Origin: a virus
DNA: 38,570 nucleotides
IMG/VR virus record: IMGVR_UViG_3300022929_000074
Location: 1-38,570 of that record
Direction: 5' to 3' (one strand)
This document shows, piece after piece, positions 9,189 to 18,625 of the stretch. Each line of letters begins with the position of its first letter. Position 1 is the stretch's first letter. Position numbers and translations under genes: made by a program. The notes under the pieces were generated by a model that had not been told where the DNA came from, made no database searches, and worked only from the letters and a program-made list of their open reading frames with translations.

Positions 9189-12100
9189 AATTTCTCTTGA
9201 TTGAAGATAAATTTATCGATGAACCTATTCATAGAACTAGCACCCTTTCTTAAACCAAAGTAGAAGAAATATGGTGAACCTGCATGAATTACATTTCTAA
9301 ATGGATTAGGTTTAGCCGAAGTAGTTTCAATTTGATTGTTAACTATATTTGAATTGTAAATATAACCAGGTCTTTGTGTTGTCGGCTTATCCACATTCGT
9401 ACTAAACGTATCTTGAGACGTTAACCTATCTTCTGTTTGATATCTTACAGAACCAATACCATCTTGTGAATTCTTACTATACCAATCATTTTGTTGTGTA
9501 CCAAAAATAGTAGAACCCGTACTGATGATTTCCCATTTGTGGAATGGAACCTCTTGGTCTTGGTGTCCGTAGTTATCAACTAAGGTACTAGTTAACGTAT
9601 CTTGGAATGTGTATCTACCTGGACTAATCATATCTCTATTGATAGTATTCGCACTAAACAAAATACCTAACGTCGGGTCATCAACAACTTTACCATTCGG
9701 TAATATTCTTGTTTCACCTATATATCTAATTTCAGAATCTGAATAATTTGTCCCCAAATAAGGTATCACACCAAACTCAGAATTAATACTTAATAACTGA
9801 GCCACATCACCATCTAATCTTTGATTAGGTCTTGAGAATAATTTTTGAATTGAACCATCACCAAAACCTATAACACTCTCCCAAAAACCTGATGCGGTTA
9901 ACCTACTAATCGCAAATAACTGTAGGACATCAGAAGTATCTTTATATGATGAAGTAGAAATCTTATCTACAATATATCCTTGGAACTCAGGGTTATAACA
10001 AATTTCCTTAGTGAATAAGTCTCTCGGTCCTAAATCCATAATAGTTGTAGGGTTCCCTAAGAACTTCTTATTAGCACCGTTAGACCTTCCCAAAATATTT
10101 GTTTGTGGTGTATTATCTCTACCAATAAACCTTTCACCTAAATTGTTATTAGGGTTATAAGGGGATGCTCTATAGTAGAACGAATTAGTAACTAATTGAT
10201 AAACTGCAGTATCTTTACAGTACACATACTCAGGATTTGAAGTGAATGTAGTTTCATTAATATTGTTACCATATACATTATCCTTTTGGAATGCATACAT
10301 ATATAACGAACCGTTAATCCAGTTATTAACAAATGTTAAACTAACCACATTATTACATAATCCAAACATCATTCTGAATCTTGCTCTCCATTCCGCAATA
10401 GATTGGAAATCCTCAGCAATTGCAAAGTTTTTAAGAAGTAGGTAATAACAACCACCTTGTAATTTTTCAATCTCTTTTTTATCACTTAAGTAATAACATC
10501 TATCGTCTTTGGCTCGAACACCAATTGTTTCACCATTACCTGAGTAACACTCTAATGGAACCATACCTTGACATGAGAAAGTTTGACTAATTTGTGTTGC
10601 AATCGCACCAGCATCTTCGTTAAAATCATCTGAACCGTCACCTATCACATCTAAACCAACATTAAATGATTCTGAAGTAGTTCCATCATCTGTAAGTGTA
10701 TATATGGCAAATGCTTTGTTTTGATGTAATACCATTCGGTTCTGTGTAACATCTGATGTTGGTAACCTATCAGTCCTCATAACAATCTTTTGATTATTAC
10801 TCATATTGATAACACTATTTGGAGTATTAATATGATATACAGAAGACCAATAAAGGAAGTTTTCATTATTTTGAGCACCCATCATACCAACGCCCTCGAC
10901 AACCATATCTTCCTCATAATGATATTTCCAATCATTATTATTTTCAACCATCTTATCCCAGTTTTGTGTGTTCCAAGACGCATTCTTAACAGATACGGCC
11001 ATATTAAAGGTATCTACACAAGGTTTCTGGTAACTAGCGTTAACGATGTAATGTCTATTATTTGCACCGTAAGCAGAATAATATTGATGATTCTTAGTGG
11101 TAAATGATTGATAATCACTATTACTAGGTGTAAAAGAATAAGAATTATAGAATATTCGTTGCCCCATAACAACATTATTGTTATTACCAAAATTAGCATG
11201 TATTGGAAGTCTCCAATCATTCGTAGCACCATATGGTTGGATTGGAATATTCAGTAGGTAATTACCTCTAACTTTTCTCGTACCATTAAATGCACCATAT
11301 CCATACAAATACGATAAATCATATTCTATATCTTGACGAGGTGTATGTACATCAACACCTCTAACTAAGAAAATAACACCCAAGTTTTCCCAATCACTAT
11401 TAAGTTTAATATTGGGAACATTCTTTTCAAACCAATCATTATTAGTACTACCGGGTTTACTATACGGAGGATTATTAAACTTCCAAGGATATTCTTCAGG
11501 ATTTGGATTATATAACACTGCATTTTTCTTCACATGCTGCCACCCAAATATTGTAAACCTACCTAAGGTTTTGTTGACCGAATCACCATATTTAGCAGTT
11601 CCTTTACCATTTGCATCACATAAGTTTTCAAACTCTGATAATGTATTACCCGTAATAACTTGGTAGTATTCTACATCACTAGGAAAATCATATGTAGTAT
11701 TAGAGGTGTCACCTGTGATAATATAACTTGTTGTCTGTGTATTTGTATTAGTATCCATGTAGGTAACCGTAATACTCTGTTGACCTCCACCTTGTTGTGC
11801 TGTTGTAAATATTGTTGAACCTGTAGTGTTACCTGATATATTAGGGTCTAATGATTTATTAATATCTTGGAATGTAACAATCTCACCAGCTTGGAAAGAA
11901 CTTACAACACCACTATCCACAACTAACATCATAACATTATCTGTATGGAAACCATTATTAGTATTAGGATTAACCTTAACCTTAATTCTATTTGTCCCAC
12001 CATTCGCAGCATGATGATAATTAGCCTTCGCATTAAACAAATTAAACCTCTCAGTTAAGGGTAAATCATAAGACCATGTTTCTCTATTTGTCATCGGATT

Positions 12101-14428
12101 ATCCGCCCCTTTTATAAAAGGTGTTCTTGCAAAACTTGAACCAGGACCATACACATCATTTCCTGACATTGTCATTTGGAAACCATATTGGAATTTTTGC
12201 CATTGTTCAATCTCTTCATTTCTAACACCCACCAATTCATTGAAGAATGTATAGTCTGTAGTATCAGCTAAGATACTGGTGTTTTCAACAATCTCAGGTA
12301 AATCATCACCTTCTGGCTCACCAGCCTTCTTACTTTCACAAGCACATGCTTGACAATCAGGATATGATATATTAGGTAATGGGATTGCAGGTATCGGACA
12401 ATTTTTTGGTAACTTAACCGATTGATAGTTTGGACATGGTCTTTTGAATAGACCAAAAGTCAACGCTTTTATAACATAACAGATGAAAATAATGACTGTA
12501 AGAATTACCTTTAATATTAAATCCAATAACCATCTCAAATATTTGTATAAGGTACAGACAACGTGACCAACAACCGTAATTACAAATAACAACGGCATGA
12601 ACAATGTCATCACAATGTTTACAATGAAGAATAACAAGTCAAAGTTTCTAACCCCATCATTCGTTGGAAACCTATTTGTCTCACTTTCACAACCTCTATC
12701 CAATATCTCCTTAATACCTAAGAACCTTGCACGACCATAACCCTGCCTATACTCATCAATCATCATTGATGGTGTATAAACCTTATTATAGTTCATCAAA
12801 TAGAATGAATCCTCACAGTTAATCGCAGCTTGCTTGTCAGCATATTCGTCCCAATCTAAAGAGAACGCATATGACTTTTGGAATTGGATATAATCATAAT
12901 CATACTGTTTTACCTCAACAGTAACATTCTGACCCACAGTCTGTGGTGGATTACCTATCTCTGTAGTAATCTTAGTAACCTCAATGGTTAACGTACCACC
13001 GTTAGGGAACTCAATCCATTTCTCATTTCTAACAACACCATTGACCGTTAATTTAAGTTCTTCCAAATCCTTATTATAAGGAATAGTAACAGTTGTGTTT
13101 GAAGGTATTACAATACTCTTCGTCTCCACAATCTGACTCTGATTAACAAAATCAACATTAATAGTTGTTTCAGTGTCTTTCGTTGCCGGGTCAACACCCG
13201 AATTTTGAACTGAACCATTCCACCCATATTCTCTAATCTGTGGAACAATAAAGTTGGCTCTTTGGACTTCACCGACAATAGGGAAGAACTGGTCTCCCTC
13301 AAATGGTGGTCCGTTCTCCTCTGACTGATACTTAACCTTAAAACGATACTTACCCTTTGTCGGAATACCAATACTTGGGTCGTTAGACAATACTATCTCA
13401 CCAAACTCGTTAGTAACCACATAGTCTAAGTTCATTGGAACATCAGTAACAAAGGCTCCATCCTCATCAATAACCTTTCCTGAGTTAGGTAAACTGTATT
13501 GTTCCAAGACTGGGTCACCATTCTCATCAACGTTAATAGTTTGTCTAACCGCTAAGATTTCACCAGGACCAGTAACTAAGTTACAAATATCACCCTGTTC
13601 AGTTCTCGGCTTACAATTAGGTTTGATGGGTCTACTATCAGCATCACTGAAGATAGAACCCATAAACACGGCTGTCGGTTGAATCTCAATACCCAACTCT
13701 CTTAAATCAAAGTCGGCTCTCGTTATACCAATGTTACATAAATCTTCCTGACCCCAAAACGAAGCAACATCAATGTCCTGAACTGAATTGATAATCTGTG
13801 GTAACTCATCTAAGTTAGAAGACGCCTTGAAGTTAGTACCATCAAACTGTTCCTCAACACCCATGTTCATTCTTATCAAATCCTGAGGTCTCAAAGAGAA
13901 ACAACCCATATCCGATAAGTCCATATCCAATACCAACTTCTGATTACCCAATGGAACACCAGTAATCATAAAGTCACCCGAATCATTTGTCTTTACAGTG
14001 AATTTGTAATACTTTTCATAGATTTCCAACACCTCATTACGAGTAAGAACGTCAGACCTTGAAGGGAATGTACCTGTTGGATTGTGCCCACCATACTGTT
14101 GTTCATAAGGAAGAAGGTTGTATCGATACCCATCTTCATTCTTATCAGTTGGTTTCTTATAAGGGTATAATGTTGAAATAACAGGGTCTTCGAGGTCCAT
14201 TTCCTCAATAGGTATGAATATGGAAACTCTTGCGTTTGGAACACCAAAACCACTGTTAGCAACCACTCTACCCACAACCACACCGTAGTCAGCACAGAAT
14301 CTAGAATACACGTCTTCCTGCCTTAACTTCAAAGATAAAATTTCAAGGAAGTCAAAATCTTGTTCGACATTAACACGAATGTTTTGGTCTACCCCTAATT
14401 TTGTACGTATTCTATATGACTTAGACAT
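9185..14428 (-). CDS. Giant tail/baseplate-associated protein with CnaB-like domain and internal hydrophobic segment, 1747 aa
   Basis: The N-terminal region (about residues 50-172) resembles a carboxypeptidase-regulatory/CnaB-type beta-sandwich: VVVGRVVANSGFGVPNARVSIF, with a later T-x-x-S-G-D-F-x-I-x-G-V-P-x-G. Near the middle two long hydrophobic stretches (about 596-627 and 631-661) look like transmembrane helices. A basic, Cys/Pro-rich segment follows (664-697, ending CQACAC). The remaining ~1050 residues are Asn/Tyr-rich and beta-like, typical of virion fibres. The ATG at 14428 follows a 75-base intergenic region containing an AT palindrome. Its TGA overlaps the next ATG by four bases. 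A membrane-like segment inside a structural protein is unusual and could act during membrane penetration, but that is inference. Confidence 0.65.
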   Translation of the reverse strand: MSKSYRIRTKLGVDQNIRVNVEQDFDFLEILSLKLRQEDVYSRFCADYGVVVGRVVANSGFGVPNARVSIFIPIEEMDLEDPVISTLYPYKKPTDKNEDGYRYNLLPYEQQYGGHNPTGTFPSRSDVLTRNEVLEIYEKYYKFTVKTNDSGDFMITGVPLGNQKLVLDMDLSDMGCFSLRPQDLIRMNMGVEEQFDGTNFKASSNLDELPQIINSVQDIDVASFWGQEDLCNIGITRADFDLRELGIEIQPTAVFMGSIFSDADSRPIKPNCKPRTEQGDICNLVTGPGEILAVRQTINVDENGDPVLEQYSLPNSGKVIDEDGAFVTDVPMNLDYVVTNEFGEIVLSNDPSIGIPTKGKYRFKVKYQSEENGPPFEGDQFFPIVGEVQRANFIVPQIREYGWNGSVQNSGVDPATKDTETTINVDFVNQSQIVETKSIVIPSNTTVTIPYNKDLEELKLTVNGVVRNEKWIEFPNGGTLTIEVTKITTEIGNPPQTVGQNVTVEVKQYDYDYIQFQKSYAFSLDWDEYADKQAAINCEDSFYLMNYNKVYTPSMMIDEYRQGYGRARFLGIKEILDRGCESETNRFPTNDGVRNFDLLFFIVNIVMTLFMPLLFVITVVGHVVCTLYKYLRWLLDLILKVILTVIIFICYVIKALTFGLFKRPCPNYQSVKLPKNCPIPAIPLPNISYPDCQACACESKKAGEPEGDDLPEIVENTSILADTTDYTFFNELVGVRNEEIEQWQKFQYGFQMTMSGNDVYGPGSSFARTPFIKGADNPMTNRETWSYDLPLTERFNLFNAKANYHHAANGGTNRIKVKVNPNTNNGFHTDNVMMLVVDSGVVSSFQAGEIVTFQDINKSLDPNISGNTTGSTIFTTAQQGGGQQSITVTYMDTNTNTQTTSYIITGDTSNTTYDFPSDVEYYQVITGNTLSEFENLCDANGKGTAKYGDSVNKTLGRFTIFGWQHVKKNAVLYNPNPEEYPWKFNNPPYSKPGSTNNDWFEKNVPNIKLNSDWENLGVIFLVRGVDVHTPRQDIEYDLSYLYGYGAFNGTRKVRGNYLLNIPIQPYGATNDWRLPIHANFGNNNNVVMGQRIFYNSYSFTPSNSDYQSFTTKNHQYYSAYGANNRHYIVNASYQKPCVDTFNMAVSVKNASWNTQNWDKMVENNNDWKYHYEEDMVVEGVGMMGAQNNENFLYWSSVYHINTPNSVINMSNNQKIVMRTDRLPTSDVTQNRMVLHQNKAFAIYTLTDDGTTSESFNVGLDVIGDGSDDFNEDAGAIATQISQTFSCQGMVPLECYSGNGETIGVRAKDDRCYYLSDKKEIEKLQGGCYYLLLKNFAIAEDFQSIAEWRARFRMMFGLCNNVVSLTFVNNWINGSLYMYAFQKDNVYGNNINETTFTSNPEYVYCKDTAVYQLVTNSFYYRASPYNPNNNLGERFIGRDNTPQTNILGRSNGANKKFLGNPTTIMDLGPRDLFTKEICYNPEFQGYIVDKISTSSYKDTSDVLQLFAISRLTASGFWESVIGFGDGSIQKLFSRPNQRLDGDVAQLLSINSEFGVIPYLGTNYSDSEIRYIGETRILPNGKVVDDPTLGILFSANTINRDMISPGRYTFQDTLTSTLVDNYGHQDQEVPFHKWEIISTGSTIFGTQQNDWYSKNSQDGIGSVRYQTEDRLTSQDTFSTNVDKPTTQRPGYIYNSNIVNNQIETTSAKPNPFRNVIHAGSPYFFYFGLRKGASSMNRFIDKFIFNQEKL

Positions 14429-14503
14429 AATGCAGTTTTAAGATAAATACTTATTTATCCATTTTACAATGATAAACCCATAAGTAAGTGTTGTAAATTA
14501 TTA
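14429..14503 (-). promoter_or_regulatory. Intergenic region with GATAAATA palindrome, candidate late promoter
   Basis: This 75-base gap between gp6 and the 1747-aa gene contains a perfect inverted repeat, GATAAATA-AG-TATTTATC as read on the minus strand (14459 to 14442). It ends 13 bases before the ATG at 14428. GATAAATA resembles the T4/cyanophage late-promoter element (T/N)ATAAATA. I see no GC-rich terminator here. The preceding gp6 gene ends in two tandem TAA codons. The promoter role is inferred. Confidence 0.4.
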
Positions 14504-16342
14504 TTACTTGTAGTCAACGTTTTTAAGGTTCTTCACTCTGACCTTAATATCCTTCTCAGGAAATCTTACCTGATATATTTGTGAAGGTTCCGCAAAGATT
14601 GTTTTGTCGACGAATTGAATCTCTTTTGTTGCGTCGTCTGAGTATCTTTGTGATGTTTCTGAAGACGAATATTGACCACCAACTTTATTATAAACTTTGA
14701 TATCTGTTAAAGATATAACACCAGCAGTGTCCTGAATAATTCTTTCAATCTCAGAGATGAATACATTTTGACCCATCGTTCTGTCTGTCGGAGCCATAAA
14801 CTTAGAAACCTCATCAATAATCTTTGTGATTACAGTTCCCTGATTCTGTCCTGAATCTAAAACAACTGAGATATCATATTCTAAATCAATAACCTGACCT
14901 ACATTTACCGATATGTAATCGTTAATCATTCTATACTTAGAAAGATAGTTGGCAATATTTTGTTTCAATGTATTAGAAACCGTCTGAGTCAAACTACCAT
15001 TTGAATCATATGATAATACATTTATATTAATTTTGTTGTCCTTTTCTGTAATCGCTGTCTTAGCAGGTGCTCCGTACTTACCTGGCATCTTTCTAATCAA
15101 CGCATTGTAATCATTAATAGTAACCGCTCTGTTTTGAGAAGCAAAATTAAATGTCACCATATTTCTCACTTCCTCAATTGAAGGTTGGTTAGCACCTCCG
15201 ATAGCCGCAGTAATGTTATTAACCGTAAGTGAATTAATTACCGTTTGGTTGTTTGTATTAGACGGTCCATTAACAAAGAAGTTTACAGTACCTACCTGAT
15301 TGATAGCATTCACACCAATGTTTGATTGTGAACCACCACCAATTCTATATTTAACAAATAATGTTGTGTTGGCTTTTACTGTTCTACCTAAACCAATATT
15401 GTTTTGGTATTCCTGAATTCTCATTGTTACACCGTTTCTCGCAAAATCTGCCAATTGTTCGTCAGGTGTTGTGGTACCACCACCAAACTGAACTTTCATG
15501 AACCCCTGAGGTGTATACTCTGTTATGAATCTATTTTCAGTATCAATGTACTTACCCACCTTAATACCTGGTTGGTCTGAAGGTTTTGTAGAATCTTCAA
15601 TGAATACTGTCGGTTCAGCTAATGAATCCACTTCATACCATCTGTCTTTAGCATTAACAAACTCAGAATACGTTGGTGTGGATTGGAATGATGTACCATC
15701 TTTTTGAATGATGTCTACAACCTCTAATACATTTTGTTCTGGTAAGAAGAACTCAAAGAATGGTTTAACGTCATTAGGGTTGATTGTCTTTTTGAATACC
15801 TTAGTCAAACCGTTAACTACAACTTCTCTTTTTGTGATTGTGTAGTTAATCAACACATTGTTCGAATCAAAGTTTGGAATCTTTGTTCTGTTAGGGAAAC
15901 CTTCATTGTTGTATTGTGAAGCGAAATCAATATCATAAACATTCTCAAATACCTGACCAGCTCCAATCACTTGTGAACCCGCTCTTAAAATCCCTAAGTA
16001 ACGTGAATCCTCTTGGTCACCTAAAGCAGGTACGGTAATTGAAAAATCAACAATAGCAACTGAAGGTCTATTACCTGGTATCTTCAAACCATAAGTTCTG
16101 GCAATATTAAAAATAGATGAACGTTGTTGAGCATATTGTAATACAGTTTCCTGAATACTTCTATCAATGTGGTAATTAAGATTATCACCAATCGCAGCAT
16201 TCAAGTCCATCAATACCGAATAAACGGCAGCATCATTGAAGTTATCAATTAATTCAGGGTAATACTGTTTAGTATAATTTACGAGGTCCTGTCTTAACCC
16301 TTCAAAGTCTCTTTCCGTGTATGAAATTTTTCTACTTGCCAT
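14504..16342 (-). CDS. 6: Baseplate wedge protein gp6-like (baseplate J family), 612 aa
   Basis: The N-terminus is characteristic of T4 gp6: I-S-Y-T-E-R-D-F-E-G-L-R, then YYPELIDNFNDAA, then GDNLNYHIDRS and E-T-V-L-Q-Y-A-Q-Q-R near residues 8-95. Length is close to T4 gp6 (660 aa). In T4, gp6 dimers form the iris-like ring of the baseplate inner wedge, together with gp25, gp53 and gp7. The ATG at 16342 lies 6 bases after the stop of the gp25-like gene, matching the conserved gp25-gp6 neighbourhood. The gene ends TAA TAA. Confidence is high. Confidence 0.93.
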   Translation of the reverse strand: MASRKISYTERDFEGLRQDLVNYTKQYYPELIDNFNDAAVYSVLMDLNAAIGDNLNYHIDRSIQETVLQYAQQRSSIFNIARTYGLKIPGNRPSVAIVDFSITVPALGDQEDSRYLGILRAGSQVIGAGQVFENVYDIDFASQYNNEGFPNRTKIPNFDSNNVLINYTITKREVVVNGLTKVFKKTINPNDVKPFFEFFLPEQNVLEVVDIIQKDGTSFQSTPTYSEFVNAKDRWYEVDSLAEPTVFIEDSTKPSDQPGIKVGKYIDTENRFITEYTPQGFMKVQFGGGTTTPDEQLADFARNGVTMRIQEYQNNIGLGRTVKANTTLFVKYRIGGGSQSNIGVNAINQVGTVNFFVNGPSNTNNQTVINSLTVNNITAAIGGANQPSIEEVRNMVTFNFASQNRAVTINDYNALIRKMPGKYGAPAKTAITEKDNKININVLSYDSNGSLTQTVSNTLKQNIANYLSKYRMINDYISVNVGQVIDLEYDISVVLDSGQNQGTVITKIIDEVSKFMAPTDRTMGQNVFISEIERIIQDTAGVISLTDIKVYNKVGGQYSSSETSQRYSDDATKEIQFVDKTIFAEPSQIYQVRFPEKDIKVRVKNLKNVDYK

Positions 16343-16348
16343 CTACTA

Positions 16349-16813
16349 TTAAATATTGATAATTATGAAATCTTTGGTTTGGAAAGTACTATCTGTAATG
16401 GTATAATCAATCCTTAATTTTGCCGTGTATTCTTCAACACCACGACCAGGTACTCTATATATACCACCAATACCCAACTTATCCATATTTAATTCACCCT
16501 GAGCTTCTAAATCTTCTAAGTAAGGTGTAATTGTTATTTCATTAACTGTAAGGTTTGGAATGTATTTTTCAATAGAATCTCTGATATCCGCTTTGATTGC
16601 CTCGAATGTTGTACCATCCATAGGTTCAAAAATAAATTCATAAATTCTCGTACCAAAATCAGGTAAATAATATCTACTACCTTTCCTTGTTAAGATAAGG
16701 TGTAATAAATCAGTCCTTATCTCTTCGTCAGTAGTCTGAGAAAGAGAAAGATATTTTCCTTCTTTACTATCTTGAAAAGGGAAATTGATACCGTATGTTT
16801 TACCGTCTGCCAT
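16349..16813 (-). CDS. 25: Baseplate wedge protein gp25-like (GPW/gp25 family), 154 aa
   Basis: The protein shows the GPW/gp25 pattern: GINFPFQ near residue 8, then DEEIRTDLLHLILTRKGSR at about 28-46, then LPDFGTRIYEFIFEP at about 49-63. The family forms the sheath-initiating part of contractile baseplates and sits on gp6/gp53. It directly precedes the gp6 homologue with a 6-base gap. The start follows a TATTTATAGACA stretch and has no clear Shine-Dalgarno. It is the first gene after the terminator closing the nrd cassette. Confidence 0.95.
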   Translation of the reverse strand: MADGKTYGINFPFQDSKEGKYLSLSQTTDEEIRTDLLHLILTRKGSRYYLPDFGTRIYEFIFEPMDGTTFEAIKADIRDSIEKYIPNLTVNEITITPYLEDLEAQGELNMDKLGIGGIYRVPGRGVEEYTAKLRIDYTITDSTFQTKDFIIINI

Positions 16814-16844
16814 TGTCTATAAATATCTTAACTAAATAAATTGC

Positions 16845-16872
16845 AAAAAAAAGAGGACCGAAGTCCTCTTTT
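16845..16872 (-). terminator. Intrinsic terminator after nrdA (UUCG tetraloop)
   Basis: On the minus strand this reads AAAAGAGGAC-TTCG-GTCCTCTTTT followed by further T residues: a 10-bp perfect stem closed by the very stable C(UUCG)G tetraloop and a run of about eight T. It begins about 27 bases after the nrdA stop codon and marks the end of the replication/nucleotide cassette. Confidence 0.92.
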
Positions 16873-16899
16873 ATATTTATAAATTGTGTTTTTTAACAA

Positions 16900-18606
16900 T
16901 TATCCTTCACATGCAACACACTGAAGGTCATTCAATCCCAACTTCTTTCTTGCGAAAGCTTGAGCTGAATTCATTGAGTGTTGGTAGTATAATGTCTTAA
17001 CACCCAACTGCCAAGCTTCAATAAGAAGTTTGTTAACATCCCTTGTCGGCATGTCAGGTGAAATCATTAAGTTCAACGACTGTGATTGGTCAATGTAAGA
17101 TTGACGAACCGCAGCTTGATTGATAATTGACGACTGATTGATTTCAGCAAATGTTCTAAACACTTCTTTCTGTTCGTCACTTAAAATATCTAAGTGTTGT
17201 ACTGAACCATCATTTTGTTTGATACTGTTCCATACCTCTTTGGTGTCGTGACCTAATTCAGATAACAACTCTTTAAGAACAGGATTCTTAATAGTTACCT
17301 TCATCTTAGCAACATCCTTCACATAACAGTTAGACCAAATAGGTTCGATTGATTGTGATACTTGACCTAAGATAAAAGCTGAAGATGTTGTTGGTGCGAT
17401 TGCGTTCAACGTAACGTTTCTTCTTCCATATCCTTCTAAGTACTCAGGTTCACCGAACATCTTAGCCAATTCCTCAGACGCCGCGTATGATTTCTCTTTA
17501 ATGTGTTTGAATACCTCAACATTCAATCTCGCAGTTTCTCTCGTATCAAAAGGAAGACCTCTCTTTTGTAGAAGTGAGTGCCATCCCAATACACCAAGAC
17601 CCAACGCTCTTTGTCTCTTAGCGAAGTTGTAAGCTTTCTCCAAATAGAAGAAACCTCTCTTACCTTCAATAGTCCCGTTGTCTCTGATATCCTCAATCTT
17701 AGTTAAGAATTCAGTAACAACCGCATCTAAGAACATTGTCATAATCTCAACAGCGTCTGTGTCTTTCCACTCATCATAGTGAAGAACATTCATTGATGAT
17801 AATACACAAACAAATGACTCCTCTTCAGAGTTATGAAGTGCAATCTCAGAACATAAGTTTGAATTGTAGATTGTCGCTTCTTTGTCTTTGTATACATCAA
17901 CAGTGTTGTTGTTCATTGTATCATGGAACATAATGTATGGGTAACCAATCTCTCCACGTCTTTGGATGACCTTAGCCCAAATTGCTCTTTTCTCTTCATC
18001 ACCCGCAATCATCTCATTCATAAACTCATCAGTTACTGTAACTGCGTGAGTCAAATCCTGAATTGGGAATCCTTCTGTACCAATCTCCAAGAACTCCATA
18101 ACGTCAGGGTGTTCCACAGGAAGGTATGGTGAGAAACGACCACGACGAGTTGAACCCTGTGAGATGTTGTCAACAACACTCTCAAATAGATTCATAAAGT
18201 GTACCGAACCTGGTGCTAAACCGTTGTCAGTAATCTCAGCACCTCTGTGTCTGATGTTACCAAAGTAACCTGAAGTACCACCACCCATCTTACTCATTTC
18301 ACCGACCTCAGCCTGTGTGTATAGAATTGACTCGATGTTGTCTCCAATATTAGACCCAAAACAACTTACAGGTAAACCTCTCTTCTTTCCGAAGTTAGCC
18401 CATACAGGTGATGATAGGGAATACCATCCCTTACCCATATAGTCATAAAATTTATCTGCAAATCCTTCGATACCTAAAAGGTTCTCAGCATGTTCTGCGA
18501 TTGTTCTGATTCTCTCTAGCGGTTCTTCACCTTCACTCAAGTATCCTCTACGGAGGAAGGTAATTGATTCTTCGTTAATCCAGTCAAATGGTTTTCTATT
18601 GTTCAT
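16900..18606 (-). CDS. nrdA: Class I ribonucleotide reductase, large (catalytic) subunit, no ATP-cone, 568 aa
   Basis: NrdA reduces ribonucleoside diphosphates to deoxynucleotides for phage DNA synthesis. Catalytic residues are in place: C82 (SCFGSNIGD) and C267 form the active-site pair, and N250-L-C252-S-E254 carries the thiyl-radical Cys with its Asn and Glu. Y540-Y541 form the radical-relay pair, and the C-terminal C563-V-A-C566 is the redox-shuttle tail. At 568 residues it is about 190 shorter than E. coli NrdA (761 aa) and has no N-terminal ATP-cone: the protein starts nearly directly in the catalytic fold. The matching ATP-cone is on NrdB just upstream, so allosteric activity control has moved to the partner. 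The start is 19 bases after the nrdB stop, in A-rich sequence without a Shine-Dalgarno. No intein or intron interrupts it. Confidence 0.95.
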   Translation of the reverse strand: MNNRKPFDWINEESITFLRRGYLSEGEEPLERIRTIAEHAENLLGIEGFADKFYDYMGKGWYSLSSPVWANFGKKRGLPVSCFGSNIGDNIESILYTQAEVGEMSKMGGGTSGYFGNIRHRGAEITDNGLAPGSVHFMNLFESVVDNISQGSTRRGRFSPYLPVEHPDVMEFLEIGTEGFPIQDLTHAVTVTDEFMNEMIAGDEEKRAIWAKVIQRRGEIGYPYIMFHDTMNNNTVDVYKDKEATIYNSNLCSEIALHNSEEESFVCVLSSMNVLHYDEWKDTDAVEIMTMFLDAVVTEFLTKIEDIRDNGTIEGKRGFFYLEKAYNFAKRQRALGLGVLGWHSLLQKRGLPFDTRETARLNVEVFKHIKEKSYAASEELAKMFGEPEYLEGYGRRNVTLNAIAPTTSSAFILGQVSQSIEPIWSNCYVKDVAKMKVTIKNPVLKELLSELGHDTKEVWNSIKQNDGSVQHLDILSDEQKEVFRTFAEINQSSIINQAAVRQSYIDQSQSLNLMISPDMPTRDVNKLLIEAWQLGVKTLYYQHSMNSAQAFARKKLGLNDLQCVACEG

Positions 18607-18625
18607 TTTATTTTTCGTTATTTAA

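Noticed and set aside
16818-16825. TATAAATA as a T4-type late promoter for gp25
   Set aside because: The motif reads TATAAATA only on the plus strand, away from all genes, and it lies four bases from the gp25 ATG, so a standard late promoter is unlikely.
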